Shown here one piece after another: positions 24,914-33,031 of a stretch of 64,000 nucleotides of DNA. Below the pieces are notes generated by a model, which saw only the letters and a list, made by a program, of their open reading frames with translations, did no database searches and was not told where the DNA came from. The DNA is from Butyricicoccus_A sp963620595 (GTDB lineage Bacteria > Bacillota > Clostridia > Oscillospirales > Butyricicoccaceae). The position numbers and the translations under genes were made by a program. Position 1 is the stretch's first letter. Each line of letters opens with the position of its first letter. Where the stretch lies: assembly GCA_963620595.1 (NCBI GenBank), contig CAVFAY010000008.1, forward strand, positions 27,716 to 91,715. Direction: 5' to 3'.

Positions 24914-25084
24914 GATAAACAATGAAGCATCTCTACCACAGGTCAGCTGCCCGGCCGGAATTTGGTTCAAAAGCGGCAAACAACTTACTCCTCTTTTCTC
25001 GGCAAACTTGCTGAGAAAAGATTTCATATATTTTTTCTTTCTCCTTTCTGAAAAACTGTCGCGGCATGGTTCGCGGCTTTTTTT
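24914..25084 (+). ncRNA. Putative small RNA 1 of a tandem pair
   Basis: No convincing coding frame. A -10-like TATGAT at 24902-24907 precedes it and a terminator ends it (GTCGCG 25058-25063 with CGCGGC 25072-25077, then seven T). The core shared with the next unit runs from GGTCAGCTG-CCCGGCCGG to AAAAGCGGCAAACAAC. It is followed by CTCC and a hairpin (CTTTTCTC with GAGAAAAG, 24993-25020). A single-stranded CTCCTTTC further on is complementary to ribosome binding sites. Identity as a trans-acting RNA is inferred. Confidence 0.45.
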
Positions 25085-25190
25085 CATATTTCTGTTATTC
25101 ATATTTTAGCAATAATTTCTTCTATATTTCTTCAAAAAGAGTTCTTCATATGGTCACGCAAAACCGAGAAATTTGCGGTATACTAATACC

Positions 25191-25398
25191 AGAGTTAAGG
25201 AAAACAAAAAAACACGCGACTTAAAACATAGTTTAACTCAAACGGTTAACTGTCCGACCGCAGCAATAGTTGGAAAGCGGCAGACAACCAACAAGCTCCA
25301 TTCAGTAAGACTGAGTGTGAATTGATTATATCTTTTCTTTTTCATTTTTTACTCCTTTCATTTAAAAAATCCCGTTGGACGAGTCCAACGGGATTTTT
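25191..25398 (+). ncRNA. Putative small RNA 2 of a tandem pair
   Basis: Related to the preceding unit. TATACT at 25179-25184 is a -10. The core GGTTAACTG-TCCGACCGC to GAAAGCGGCAGACAACC matches unit 1 at most positions and could form a pseudoknot (CCGC/GCGG plus GTTGG/CCAAC). A hairpin ATTCAGT-AAG-ACTGAGT follows CTCC, then an unpaired ACTCCTTTCA and the strong terminator at 25365-25398. A 5' stem GAGTTAA/TTAACTC is specific to this copy. Confidence 0.45.
25365..25398. terminator. Bidirectional terminator between small RNA 2 and the MATE gene
   Basis: A 16-bp perfect stem (AAAAATCCCGTTGGAC with GTCCAACGGGATTTTT), A-rich on one side and T-rich on the other, so it can end transcripts from both directions. 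Confidence 0.88.
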
Positions 25399-25412
25399 GT
25401 TTATCTATTCTA

Positions 25413-26771
25413 CTATACCACCTGCTTGGCTTCTTCTCTCAAGTCTCGGAATCGTTTACCAAACAAAATCTGAACAATCAGCGGAATGACCATAATACAC
25501 CAGATAATCGGCTCGGACAAAATGACACCCATATACGCCAAGTGCGGTACCAGCAGGAATACGACAGCAACCTTGCCGATCAACTCAATGGCACTAGATA
25601 CCAACGGCGTGACCATATCACCCATACCCTGCAGCGAATTGCGCAATACAGAAATGACAACCGTGACAAAATACAGCACTGTATTTATCCGTAAATACAA
25701 CGACGCTGTGTTGATGATTTCCGGCACATGTGTGCCTGTGACCATATAAACGAACGATGGAACAATCGTGTACGCCATCAGCACAACGATCAAGCACCAA
25801 CACCACGACAAAATCAACGCCCGCCAGATGCCTTGCTTGATGCGCTTGAGCTTGCCTGCACCGAGATTCTGGCTGCAATATGTCGCCATCGTCGTGGCAA
25901 GAACCGAGTACGGCATCATGAACAACTCTGTCAGCTTACGTGCCGCTGTATGCGCGACGATAATATTGGCGCCAAAAGAATTGATCGCACTCTGCAACAC
26001 CACAGAACCCAAATTGACTAGAGACAACATAAATCCCATGGAAAGCCCTGTGCTATACATCCATTTAAATACATGCGGGTCATGCAGAAAACGAGAGAAA
26101 TCTTCCCGTGATGGAACCAGCTCCGGATACTTGACCTTGATAAATATCAGGCACATCACAACCGAAATAAACTGCGAGAATACGGTTGCACAAGCAGCAC
26201 TGGCAACACCCATATGGAACACGCAGATGAGCAGCAGATCCAATCCAACATTGCCAAGCGTAGCGGCTAACAGAAAAATCAGCGGCGTAATACTGTCTCC
26301 TACCGCACGCAGTGTTGCCGCACAGGCATTATAAAATACCGTGACAATCATACCGAGTAAAATCACACGGAAATACGAACAGGCAAGCGGCAGCAAATCT
26401 TCCGGTGTATTCAGTACACGAAGCAACGGCTTCAGGAAGCCAACCGACAGCAATGTCAAAGCAATAATTGTGCCAGCACTCAAAATAATGGTTCCTGCAA
26501 TGGCTTTCTTCATGCTCTTTTTATCGCCAGAGCCAAAAAAACGTGCCGTGACAATCGCAAAGCCATTGGTCATGCCCATCAAAAAGCCGATAACCAGCGA
26601 ATTGAGCGAATTCGTCGCACCGACAGCCGCCAGTGCATTCTCTCCCAAAAAGCTGCCAACGATGCGTGTATCCGTCAGGCTATACACTTGCTGGAACAGT
26701 TGTCCGATGAGCAGCGGAATCGCAAATTGCAAAATCAACCGCGTCGGATTTCCTTTTGTCATATCCTTCAT
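25413..26771 (-). CDS. MATE family multidrug efflux transporter
   Basis: A 452-residue inner-membrane exporter with about twelve transmembrane segments, starting with the family motif FAIPLLIGQLFQQVYSLTDT and the internal second-half repeat (LVNLGSVVLQSAINSFGANI). It should use a sodium or proton gradient to expel organic cations. Ribosome site AGAGGAT upstream of ATG 26771. Single gene: terminators bound it on both sides. Substrate unknown. Confidence 0.92.
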   Translation of the reverse strand: MKDMTKGNPTRLILQFAIPLLIGQLFQQVYSLTDTRIVGSFLGENALAAVGATNSLNSLVIGFLMGMTNGFAIVTARFFGSGDKKSMKKAIAGTIILSAGTIIALTLLSVGFLKPLLRVLNTPEDLLPLACSYFRVILLGMIVTVFYNACAATLRAVGDSITPLIFLLAATLGNVGLDLLLICVFHMGVASAACATVFSQFISVVMCLIFIKVKYPELVPSREDFSRFLHDPHVFKWMYSTGLSMGFMLSLVNLGSVVLQSAINSFGANIIVAHTAARKLTELFMMPYSVLATTMATYCSQNLGAGKLKRIKQGIWRALILSWCWCLIVVLMAYTIVPSFVYMVTGTHVPEIINTASLYLRINTVLYFVTVVISVLRNSLQGMGDMVTPLVSSAIELIGKVAVVFLLVPHLAYMGVILSEPIIWCIMVIPLIVQILFGKRFRDLREEAKQVV

Positions 26772-26792
26772 ATACTTCTATCCTCTTACAAA

Positions 26793-26823
26793 AAACTGGT
26801 ACCGGAAAATCCAGTACCAGTTT
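26793..26823 (-). terminator. Terminator after the radical SAM gene
   Basis: AAACTGGTAC pairs with GTACCAGTTT; on the minus strand the stem is followed by a run of T just before the MATE gene. Confidence 0.75.
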
Positions 26824-26926
26824 ATCCTATCACGTTTACATATTGTTTACAATCCGCATTCCGTACAAAAAATATACAGATTCTTTGAGAAAATCTCAAT
26901 TTATTTCATATCGAAATATTGCGGTT

Positions 26927-27544
26927 TTAATCCTCCCAAGGACGAATACGATAGCGGGCGCCAATGCGATCACAAATAGCCTGACACTGTTTCTCTTCTT
27001 CATGAGAAATCGTTGTGTCAACCGTTGTCATCACGACCTCAATTTCCTGTTCACCGGCACTCTTTGCAAATGCCAACATCGCATCAAATGACTGCTCGCC
27101 AAACTTACTGCGAGTCAGATTGAGGTATTCTTGTGCATTGGGCGTATTGAGGCTCACTGACACGACATCAATCAAGCCGCGCAGCTTCGGCGCAATGGAT
27201 TCTCCATTGACCAAATCGCCGAGACCATTGGTGTTAATACGGATTTTTTTATCCGGACATACCTGCTTGATATATGCTGCCGTTTCCAGCAGCGTATCTA
27301 ACCGTTCCGTCGGCTCGCCAAAGCCACAGAATACGACCTCTGCATAGCGCTGTAGATTCACGCCATCAATGGCTTTTTTTACCTCTTCAATGCTTGGCTC
27401 ATGCTCCAGCCACAGTCCGCCAGATTTTCCTACCGTATCCATAGTCTGGCGCAGACAAAACGTGCAGGCACATGGACAGCGGTTGGTCAAATTGATGTAC
27501 AGTCCATCGTGTACATCATATACAATTGTCATTTCTTTTTTCAT
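26927..27544 (-). CDS. Small radical SAM protein (TatD-linked type)
   Basis: A 205-residue radical SAM enzyme with the cluster motif CPCACTFC (CxxxCxxC), GFGEPT for SAM binding, and a short barrel typical of the 'TatD-associated' radical SAM family. Such proteins usually neighbour or are fused to TatD nucleases; no TatD is found in this window. The reaction is unknown. Start ATG 27544 has GAGGGGG upstream; an internal ATG at 27532 has a weaker site. Follows pdxY by 16 bases, so it is the last gene of the B6 salvage operon. Confidence 0.8.
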   Translation of the reverse strand: MKKEMTIVYDVHDGLYINLTNRCPCACTFCLRQTMDTVGKSGGLWLEHEPSIEEVKKAIDGVNLQRYAEVVFCGFGEPTERLDTLLETAAYIKQVCPDKKIRINTNGLGDLVNGESIAPKLRGLIDVVSVSLNTPNAQEYLNLTRSKFGEQSFDAMLAFAKSAGEQEIEVVMTTVDTTISHEEEKQCQAICDRIGARYRIRPWED

Positions 27545-27560
27545 CTCAGGATCCCCCTCG

Positions 27561-28394
27561 TTATTTCAACGTAGTCAAGTATTCTTCAAAGCAAACGCCA
27601 TCGGTCTTTGGCAGTCCCAATTCAATTGAACGCAGAATGCATTTCTTAATAAAACGCGATGCCTTGCGCACGGAATCTTCAAATGGTACATGGTTGACAG
27701 CATCTGCCGCGATAATCGAAGAAAACACATCGCCAGTGCCAGAGCGCTCACTGCCGATACGTTGGGTACGCAACAGCTTTGCCTGTCCGTTTTTTTCATA
27801 AATCAAATTAGAAACATAAGCCTTTTGCGGAATGCCAGTAATGACAATCTTTTCCGGCCCCTGTTCTGCCAATTTACGCGCGAGTGCATCCAACTCCTTC
27901 ATGGTCCAATGTCCTTCATGAAATAGCGTATCGGTCAGAATACAGGCTTCTGTCAAATTTGGTGTCAGAATGTCTGCATAGGCTACCAGCTTCTTCATGG
28001 ACTGGCACATTCCCTCTGTATATGTCGGATACATTTTGCCGTGATCTCCCATGACCGGATCAATAATCACGATTGTATGTACTGTGCAGAAATCCTCAAT
28101 AAATTTCTGTACAATGGCAATCTGCTGCTCAGAGCCGAGAAAACCGGTCTGAATACCATTGAATTGCAAACCAAGCTTTTTCCAGTTATCAATATACGTC
28201 TGCATTTTATCCGTGTAATCATCAAAAAAGAACTGCGGAAAACCGGTATGATTAGAAAAAATTGATGTCGGTACCGGACAGCACTGTACCTTCAACGCAG
28301 ACAAAATCGGCATGGACACTGCAATTGAGCAACGTCCAAAGCCGGAAAAGTCATTGATAACAGCAATTTTCTTTTGTCTGTTGTGATCTATCAT
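27561..28394 (-). CDS. pdxY: Pyridoxal/pyridoxamine kinase
   Basis: A 277-residue ribokinase-fold kinase that phosphorylates B6 vitamers with ATP. Features include the N-terminal INDFSGFGRCSI, the DPVMGDHGKMY segment, TPNLTEA and the GTGDVF anion hole near the C-terminus with the catalytic aspartate. Its ATG overlaps the stop of the upstream ECF S component by four bases, so uptake and trapping by phosphorylation are coupled. PdxK/ThiD-like alternatives exist, but the length and motifs fit PdxY best. Confidence 0.88.
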   Translation of the reverse strand: MIDHNRQKKIAVINDFSGFGRCSIAVSMPILSALKVQCCPVPTSIFSNHTGFPQFFFDDYTDKMQTYIDNWKKLGLQFNGIQTGFLGSEQQIAIVQKFIEDFCTVHTIVIIDPVMGDHGKMYPTYTEGMCQSMKKLVAYADILTPNLTEACILTDTLFHEGHWTMKELDALARKLAEQGPEKIVITGIPQKAYVSNLIYEKNGQAKLLRTQRIGSERSGTGDVFSSIIAADAVNHVPFEDSVRKASRFIKKCILRSIELGLPKTDGVCFEEYLTTLK

Positions 28395-28930
28395 GCACGA
28401 CCCTTTCTATCTGTCGTGAGGAATGCACGAACCTTTGCTTTTTCAAGCAGCGCACCAACACCGTAGCAAACAGCCAGATTGAGTACTGCCTTGACGGAAA
28501 GTCCCGGTGTCGAAGCCAGTCCCTGTGCCAGTCCACCGTACAAGAACGCGCCAGCTACGGTATAACCGACAACCATCCAAACCATGCCGATGACGCAGGC
28601 AATCAGCGTTTTCACAGAAAACAGCTTGCATGTCTCCTCTTTATACGCAATTTTTCCAACAAAGTACGCCATCAACGACTTAATAATAAAGGTCGGAATA
28701 GCCCAGTATGCATAACCGGTCAGCAAATCCGCCAGAGCAGAGCCAATGCCGCCAGCCCAGATGCCGGATCTTTTGCCGACAAACAAAACAGTCAACAAAA
28801 TAAATGCATCGCCAAGATGTGCATAACCCAACGGAATCGGAATCTGGATTACCATCGTCGCAATGCAAGTGATCGCAGCCATAACTGCCGTCAGACATAG
28901 AAATCGCGTTGTGTATTTTGAATTACTCAT
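28391..28930 (-). CDS. ECF transporter S component, candidate vitamin B6 transporter
   Basis: A 179-residue membrane protein with about five to six hydrophobic segments and the N-terminal alanine-rich helix (LTAVMAAITCIATMV) that contacts the EcfT subunit. LGDAFILLTVLFVGKRSG and GGIGSALADLLTG resemble the QueT/HmpT/PdxU group. It would bind the vitamin and use a shared EcfA-EcfT module encoded elsewhere. The four-base overlap with pdxY makes pyridoxine or pyridoxamine the most likely ligand; this is inferred from context. Confidence 0.8.
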   Translation of the reverse strand: MSNSKYTTRFLCLTAVMAAITCIATMVIQIPIPLGYAHLGDAFILLTVLFVGKRSGIWAGGIGSALADLLTGYAYWAIPTFIIKSLMAYFVGKIAYKEETCKLFSVKTLIACVIGMVWMVVGYTVAGAFLYGGLAQGLASTPGLSVKAVLNLAVCYGVGALLEKAKVRAFLTTDRKGRA

Positions 28931-29060
28931 GTCATATCACCTCGTGCAGAAGTTATTTTTTCACTGCAGTCATTATATCGCATAACTGTGCACAATAAAA
29001 TGTACAATTTTTCATTATTTTATCAGCACAGTCTTTCGGATGCATAATTATAAACTGTCA

Positions 29061-30281
29061 TCATTCTAGTGAAACTATCTCATCAGCCTTTTCCATAATT
29101 TTTATGTGATCTGTATTTTTTCTAAATTCGATAACTTCTTCATTAGTCCGAAAGAGCATTATTGATTCATACATCTTTTTTCCGTCTACATTTTGTAGCA
29201 TAATCTCAAACTCGTCCCGACTTGGAGACGTGAAATCTAATTTTTCTATACATGCATCAAAAATTCCCAAGACACCTTTCAACGAAATCGTTTGACCTAA
29301 TAATTCATACTGCTTTTCAGCAGTAAATTCAAAATATATTGCCTTGTCTCTAGAAGATATATCATTTTCATCTTGAAAAATCCCCTTACCTCTTACCTTG
29401 CCATATTGTTTATATACTTTGTATGGTTTTTTTTGAACAATGCAACGATATATTTCTTCTGCGTATCTTGAGTCTCTTACCGTAACCCCATCCTTAATAT
29501 CAAATTTAATCTCAAATATGTTCTCTAGCTCATATAATTTTCTCCAAAAATCTATTGTTTGCTGAGATATTCTCTTTTCTGACAAAGCAGTTTCTCTTAA
29601 AAGTATCTCATTATCAATCTTTCCCTTCCCATCCATAAAGGCATTATAGATTCCATATGCAGATAAAATGTCTTGTACACTTTTAGCATTTTTAGCGCTA
29701 AGAGTAAACGTAATCGTAAATTCTTTTTTTTCCGTATTTACGTAATATACTACTGAAAGAGGATATTCATCTATACTTTCAAAATGTTGAATATTTAGAC
29801 TATTATTAGGTAGTCTATGAATATGCATCGTTTTATCATATCCATTTCCACTGAACACTATCTCGAATGGCTGTGGAAATGGTCTGGGCTTCATGATTAA
29901 TCGTATATCTTCTCCAAATTTAAAATCTTTAAGCGGTGCTTTGATAATATCCCGTGCTTTTATTTTTTTTCCGTTTATTTTGAAACATCCCTCTTTATCA
30001 GGAAAAATTGTTGCAACTGTTTGTGAGTTATATAAATATTGTTCAATTTGTTCTGGTGTTGAATTCTTTGGCATAATATTTTCAGCCTCTTTCGGCAATT
30101 GAACGTTTTCTGCTTCAAGATTAAATCCTTCTGAAGAATCCAATCTGCAAATTCCTTCTTTCATATAGCTATACTCAAACCCTTCGGGCAAATCTTTATT
30201 AATAGCCTCCATAACTGCCTTGGGTGGTGCAGATGAATATTGGGGTTTTTTAATAAAAGTATCTTTAAAATTAGCAAACAT
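29061..30281 (-). CDS. abiGii: AbiGii-like abortive infection protein (putative toxin)
   Basis: About 406 residues, close to the size of lactococcal AbiGii. The N-terminus (FKDTF...KAVMEAINKDLPEGFEYSY) and the EQIEQYLYNSQ segment match my memory of the AbiGii family; no enzymatic motif is obvious. In the AbiG system this protein is the proposed toxic effector that stops phage RNA synthesis, held by AbiGi. ATG 30281 has a perfect GGAGGGATTT site and shares one base with the abiGi stop; the longer frame to 30308 is unlikely. The DNA is clearly more AT-rich than its neighbours, suggesting transfer. Confidence 0.7.
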   Translation of the reverse strand: MFANFKDTFIKKPQYSSAPPKAVMEAINKDLPEGFEYSYMKEGICRLDSSEGFNLEAENVQLPKEAENIMPKNSTPEQIEQYLYNSQTVATIFPDKEGCFKINGKKIKARDIIKAPLKDFKFGEDIRLIMKPRPFPQPFEIVFSGNGYDKTMHIHRLPNNSLNIQHFESIDEYPLSVVYYVNTEKKEFTITFTLSAKNAKSVQDILSAYGIYNAFMDGKGKIDNEILLRETALSEKRISQQTIDFWRKLYELENIFEIKFDIKDGVTVRDSRYAEEIYRCIVQKKPYKVYKQYGKVRGKGIFQDENDISSRDKAIYFEFTAEKQYELLGQTISLKGVLGIFDACIEKLDFTSPSRDEFEIMLQNVDGKKMYESIMLFRTNEEVIEFRKNTDHIKIMEKADEIVSLE

Positions 30282-31084
30282 TATAAATCCCTCCATATTT
30301 CGGACCAAATTATTACCTTAGAAATAAGTTTATCGCTTTCACTCGTTCCTAATTTTTTGCTCTTAATGACTTCAGAAACCTTTGCAAATTCTTCCGTGCT
30401 ATTCAAAATAATGTATTTTACGTCATCAGCGTTGAATTGAAGCCAACATTCCTCCGCCCCGGCAAGTGTTTTATTTAATACCTCTTTAACGAATAGATCA
30501 TCTTCATCTATTGCTTGTGGTAAATCTATAGATAATACATCAGGAATAAATCTCCACTCACATTCGTCTGTAAAGTTTTTCTGCACAGTGTCTCCGTTTC
30601 GCTCCATCGTTCCATCTATTGCTTTAAAGTAAAACATTTGTGACAGCAAAAAATCTTGTGCAGGGGTTGAGGTTTCGGCTTGATATGCGTATTGATATGC
30701 TTCACTGAAATCTTGTCTCAAAAGTGATTTAGGATTTATATATTGTAATGGCTGAATTCCTTTCTCAATGCCCCATTTTTTTGAGAAAGCAATGCCATAT
30801 CCGCCATAAAAAGAAATGTGTTCCTGCATCTTATGTAGATTGATGTCGCAAAAGCACACCATTGGATATGCAATTTTATTCTTATTAATTTTGAGGTAAT
30901 CTATATCTTCAGTGCAATACCTAGGTATAATTGCAGATTTTTCTATAATCGGCAGTAGATAATCCAGTCTATCAACAAAATGAAACAATGTATCTGCACT
31001 TTGCACTGGCGGAGTATAAGATGGTCTAGGTGTTTCTATTGCATCTTCAACTTCGCACAGAAGTTCATCACTATTCTGATTCAT
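30281..31084 (-). CDS. abiGi: AbiGi-like abortive infection protein (putative antitoxin)
   Basis: A 267-residue protein. Residues about 30-190 show the AbiGi pattern: DTLFHFVDRLDYL, IIPRYCTED, PMVCFCDINLHKMQEHISFYG, GIAFSKKWGI and ECEWRFIPD. It is thought to neutralise AbiGii until infection. Translated first, coupled to abiGii by TAATG, behind an AAGGAGTG site. AT-rich like its partner. The pair lies between B6 salvage and an aminotransferase operon and is the only defence locus seen in the window. Family assignment is from memory of motifs. Confidence 0.75.
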   Translation of the reverse strand: MNQNSDELLCEVEDAIETPRPSYTPPVQSADTLFHFVDRLDYLLPIIEKSAIIPRYCTEDIDYLKINKNKIAYPMVCFCDINLHKMQEHISFYGGYGIAFSKKWGIEKGIQPLQYINPKSLLRQDFSEAYQYAYQAETSTPAQDFLLSQMFYFKAIDGTMERNGDTVQKNFTDECEWRFIPDVLSIDLPQAIDEDDLFVKEVLNKTLAGAEECWLQFNADDVKYIILNSTEEFAKVSEVIKSKKLGTSESDKLISKVIIWSEIWRDL

Positions 31085-31221
31085 ACATAATCACTCCTTT
31101 TCAACAAATAGTTTCTATATAAGAAACCCGAGCTTTCCGCAAGGCTTCTCTGATGATACCCGCCTCGCAAAAAGCCCGGAAATACACCACTTTTAGCGCT
31201 TATTTATCTTTTTACACGCCA

Positions 31222-32391
31222 TTACAATTCCTGCACGAATTCTTCGATGCGTTCCATCGCAGTTTCCAGATGCATCATGGAATATGAATACGAAATACGA
31301 ACATGTCCGCGACCGCTCTCGCCGAACGCGCTGCCCGGAACAACTGCGACCTTCTTCTTTCTGAGCAATTCATCGCAGAACTTTTCATCATCATCCATGT
31401 ATTTTTCAATAGATGGAAAGATGTAGAAGGCACCTTCCGGCTCAAAGCACGGCATACCGATTTCCTGCAATCGATAGTACATAAAGCGGCGGCGCAAGTC
31501 ATACTGCTCCCGCATATATTTGATGTCCTCTCTGCCCGTTCGCAGTGCCTCGATGCCGGCAAACTGGCTGACCGTCGGCGCAGACATAATACCGAACTGG
31601 TGGATTTTCACCAGCGGCTTGAGCATTTCACGCGGTGCCATAACCCAGCCGAGTCGCCAACCTGTCATGGCAAACGACTTAGAAAAACCATTGATGACAA
31701 TCGTGCGCTCCCGCATGCCCGGAAGTTCCGCAAAGCAGACATGCTGCTTGCCGCCATAGGTCAGTTCACAATAAATCTCATCAGAAATAACAATGATATT
31801 GGTATCGCGCAAAACTGCTGCAATTTCTTCCAAATCTTCCCGTGTCATAATCGCACCAGTCGGATTGTTTGGGAATGGCATAATCAACACTTTGGTTTTC
31901 GGCGTGATTGCGTTCTTGAGCGTCTCAGCCGTCAACTTAAAGCCGTCTTCCATGCGTGTTTTCAACGGAACCGGCACGCCGCCTGCCATCATAGCCAGCG
32001 GCGTATAGCAGACAAAAGACGGCTCCGGAATCAGCACTTCATCTCCATTGGACACAAATGAACGCAGGGCATTGTCAATCGCCTCAGAACCGCCAACTGT
32101 CACGATAATTTCATCATGATAATCGTACTCCAGATGGTAATTTTCCATCGCATAGTTTGAAATTTCCTTGCGCAGATCTGCCAGACCCCAATTAGACGTA
32201 TAGAACGTTTTGCCCTGCTGCAGAGAGTCAATACCTGCGCGGCGAATCTGCCAAGGTGTCTGGAAATCCGGCTCACCAACACCCAAAGAGATCGCATCAT
32301 CCATTGTATTGACTATGTCAAAGAATTTTCTGATGCCGGACGGCTTGATGTCCCGTGCTTTGTCCGAGATCAGAGCCGAGTAATCAATCAT
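31222..32391 (-). CDS. PLP-dependent class I/II aminotransferase (aspartate/aromatic type)
   Basis: A 389-residue fold-type I aminotransferase. It shows GEPDFQTP at the N-terminus, PFPNNPTG, SDEIYCELTY and the Schiff-base lysine in NGFSKSFAMTGWRLGW. The C-terminal Arg in RGHVRISYS should bind the substrate carboxylate. Broad AspC/PatA-like specificity is likely. ATG 32391 has an AGAGGATTT site; the long upstream frame lies inside the Lrp gene and is rejected. It overlaps the Lrp gene by eight bases, so the regulator probably controls its own partner enzyme in response to an amino acid. Confidence 0.9.
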   Translation of the reverse strand: MIDYSALISDKARDIKPSGIRKFFDIVNTMDDAISLGVGEPDFQTPWQIRRAGIDSLQQGKTFYTSNWGLADLRKEISNYAMENYHLEYDYHDEIIVTVGGSEAIDNALRSFVSNGDEVLIPEPSFVCYTPLAMMAGGVPVPLKTRMEDGFKLTAETLKNAITPKTKVLIMPFPNNPTGAIMTREDLEEIAAVLRDTNIIVISDEIYCELTYGGKQHVCFAELPGMRERTIVINGFSKSFAMTGWRLGWVMAPREMLKPLVKIHQFGIMSAPTVSQFAGIEALRTGREDIKYMREQYDLRRRFMYYRLQEIGMPCFEPEGAFYIFPSIEKYMDDDEKFCDELLRKKKVAVVPGSAFGESGRGHVRISYSYSMMHLETAMERIEEFVQEL

Positions 32392-32860
32392 TCCGGAAAT
32401 CCTCTCTTTCGTCAACTGGATTAAACGCAATGCCTGCATTCTTATAGGTCTTGAGCACGAAGTGCGTCGAGGTCGAAACGACGTTCTCCATCGGCGCAAG
32501 ATTCTCAGATACAAACTGAGAAACTTCTTGCAGGGAACGACCATTGACAATGATTGTGAAATCAAATGAACCGCTCATCAGATACATATCTACAACCTGC
32601 TTGTGGTTATAAATGCGCTGGGCCAGCTCATCAAATCCGGCGCCGGTCTGCGGTCTCACGCGAACCTCAATCAACGCAGTAACGTTATCGCGCTTGATCT
32701 TGCCCCAGTCAATAATCGCCTTATAGCCCAGAATGACATCATCTCGCTCATATTTGCGAATGCTGTCCTTTACCTCCTGCTCGGTCATGCCAAGCATCTT
32801 CGCAATGCGAGTCGGTGTAATACGGGCATCCTGTTCCAGCAGCTGTAAAATTCTATGCAT
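32384..32860 (-). CDS. Lrp/AsnC family transcriptional regulator
   Basis: 158 residues: an N-terminal winged helix-turn-helix (about 1-55, ILQLLEQDARITPTRIAKMLGM) and a C-terminal ligand-binding RAM domain (about 65-145, VDMYLMSGSFDFTIIVNG). Such proteins form octamers and sense amino acids. First gene of a two-gene unit with the aminotransferase. Its ribosome site is GGAGG-like (AGGAGGTTTTC) just before ATG 32860. Confidence 0.92.
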   Translation of the reverse strand: MHRILQLLEQDARITPTRIAKMLGMTEQEVKDSIRKYERDDVILGYKAIIDWGKIKRDNVTALIEVRVRPQTGAGFDELAQRIYNHKQVVDMYLMSGSFDFTIIVNGRSLQEVSQFVSENLAPMENVVSTSTHFVLKTYKNAGIAFNPVDEREDFRND

Positions 32861-32960
32861 AAGAAAACCTCCTGCGATTCATAAATTACTAATAAGTATA
32901 CAACAGAATCGCCAGAAAATAAAGTATAACTCGAAACATTGCAGAAATTTTTAAACAACA

Positions 32961-32993
32961 AAATGACCACTCTTGCAGGAAGAATGGCCATTT
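32961..32993 (-). terminator. Terminator after the SPFH gene
   Basis: AAATGACCACTCTT pairs with AAGAATGGCCATTT with wobble and mismatches. On the minus strand the stem leads into TTTTGTTGTTT. Confidence 0.65.
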
Positions 32994-33031
32994 GCTGCAA
33001 AGCTATTTTGTCGTCAGCAGATTCTTTTTCT

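Noticed and set aside
24887..25102. Small open frames within the tandem RNA region (both strands)
   Set aside because: No ribosome site, poor composition, and interruption of the shared core; the related second unit does not conserve a frame.
31085..31221. Mobile-element ends next to the AbiG pair
   Set aside because: No terminal inverted repeats, target duplications or transposase remnants could be seen on either side; only an imperfect GC hairpin.
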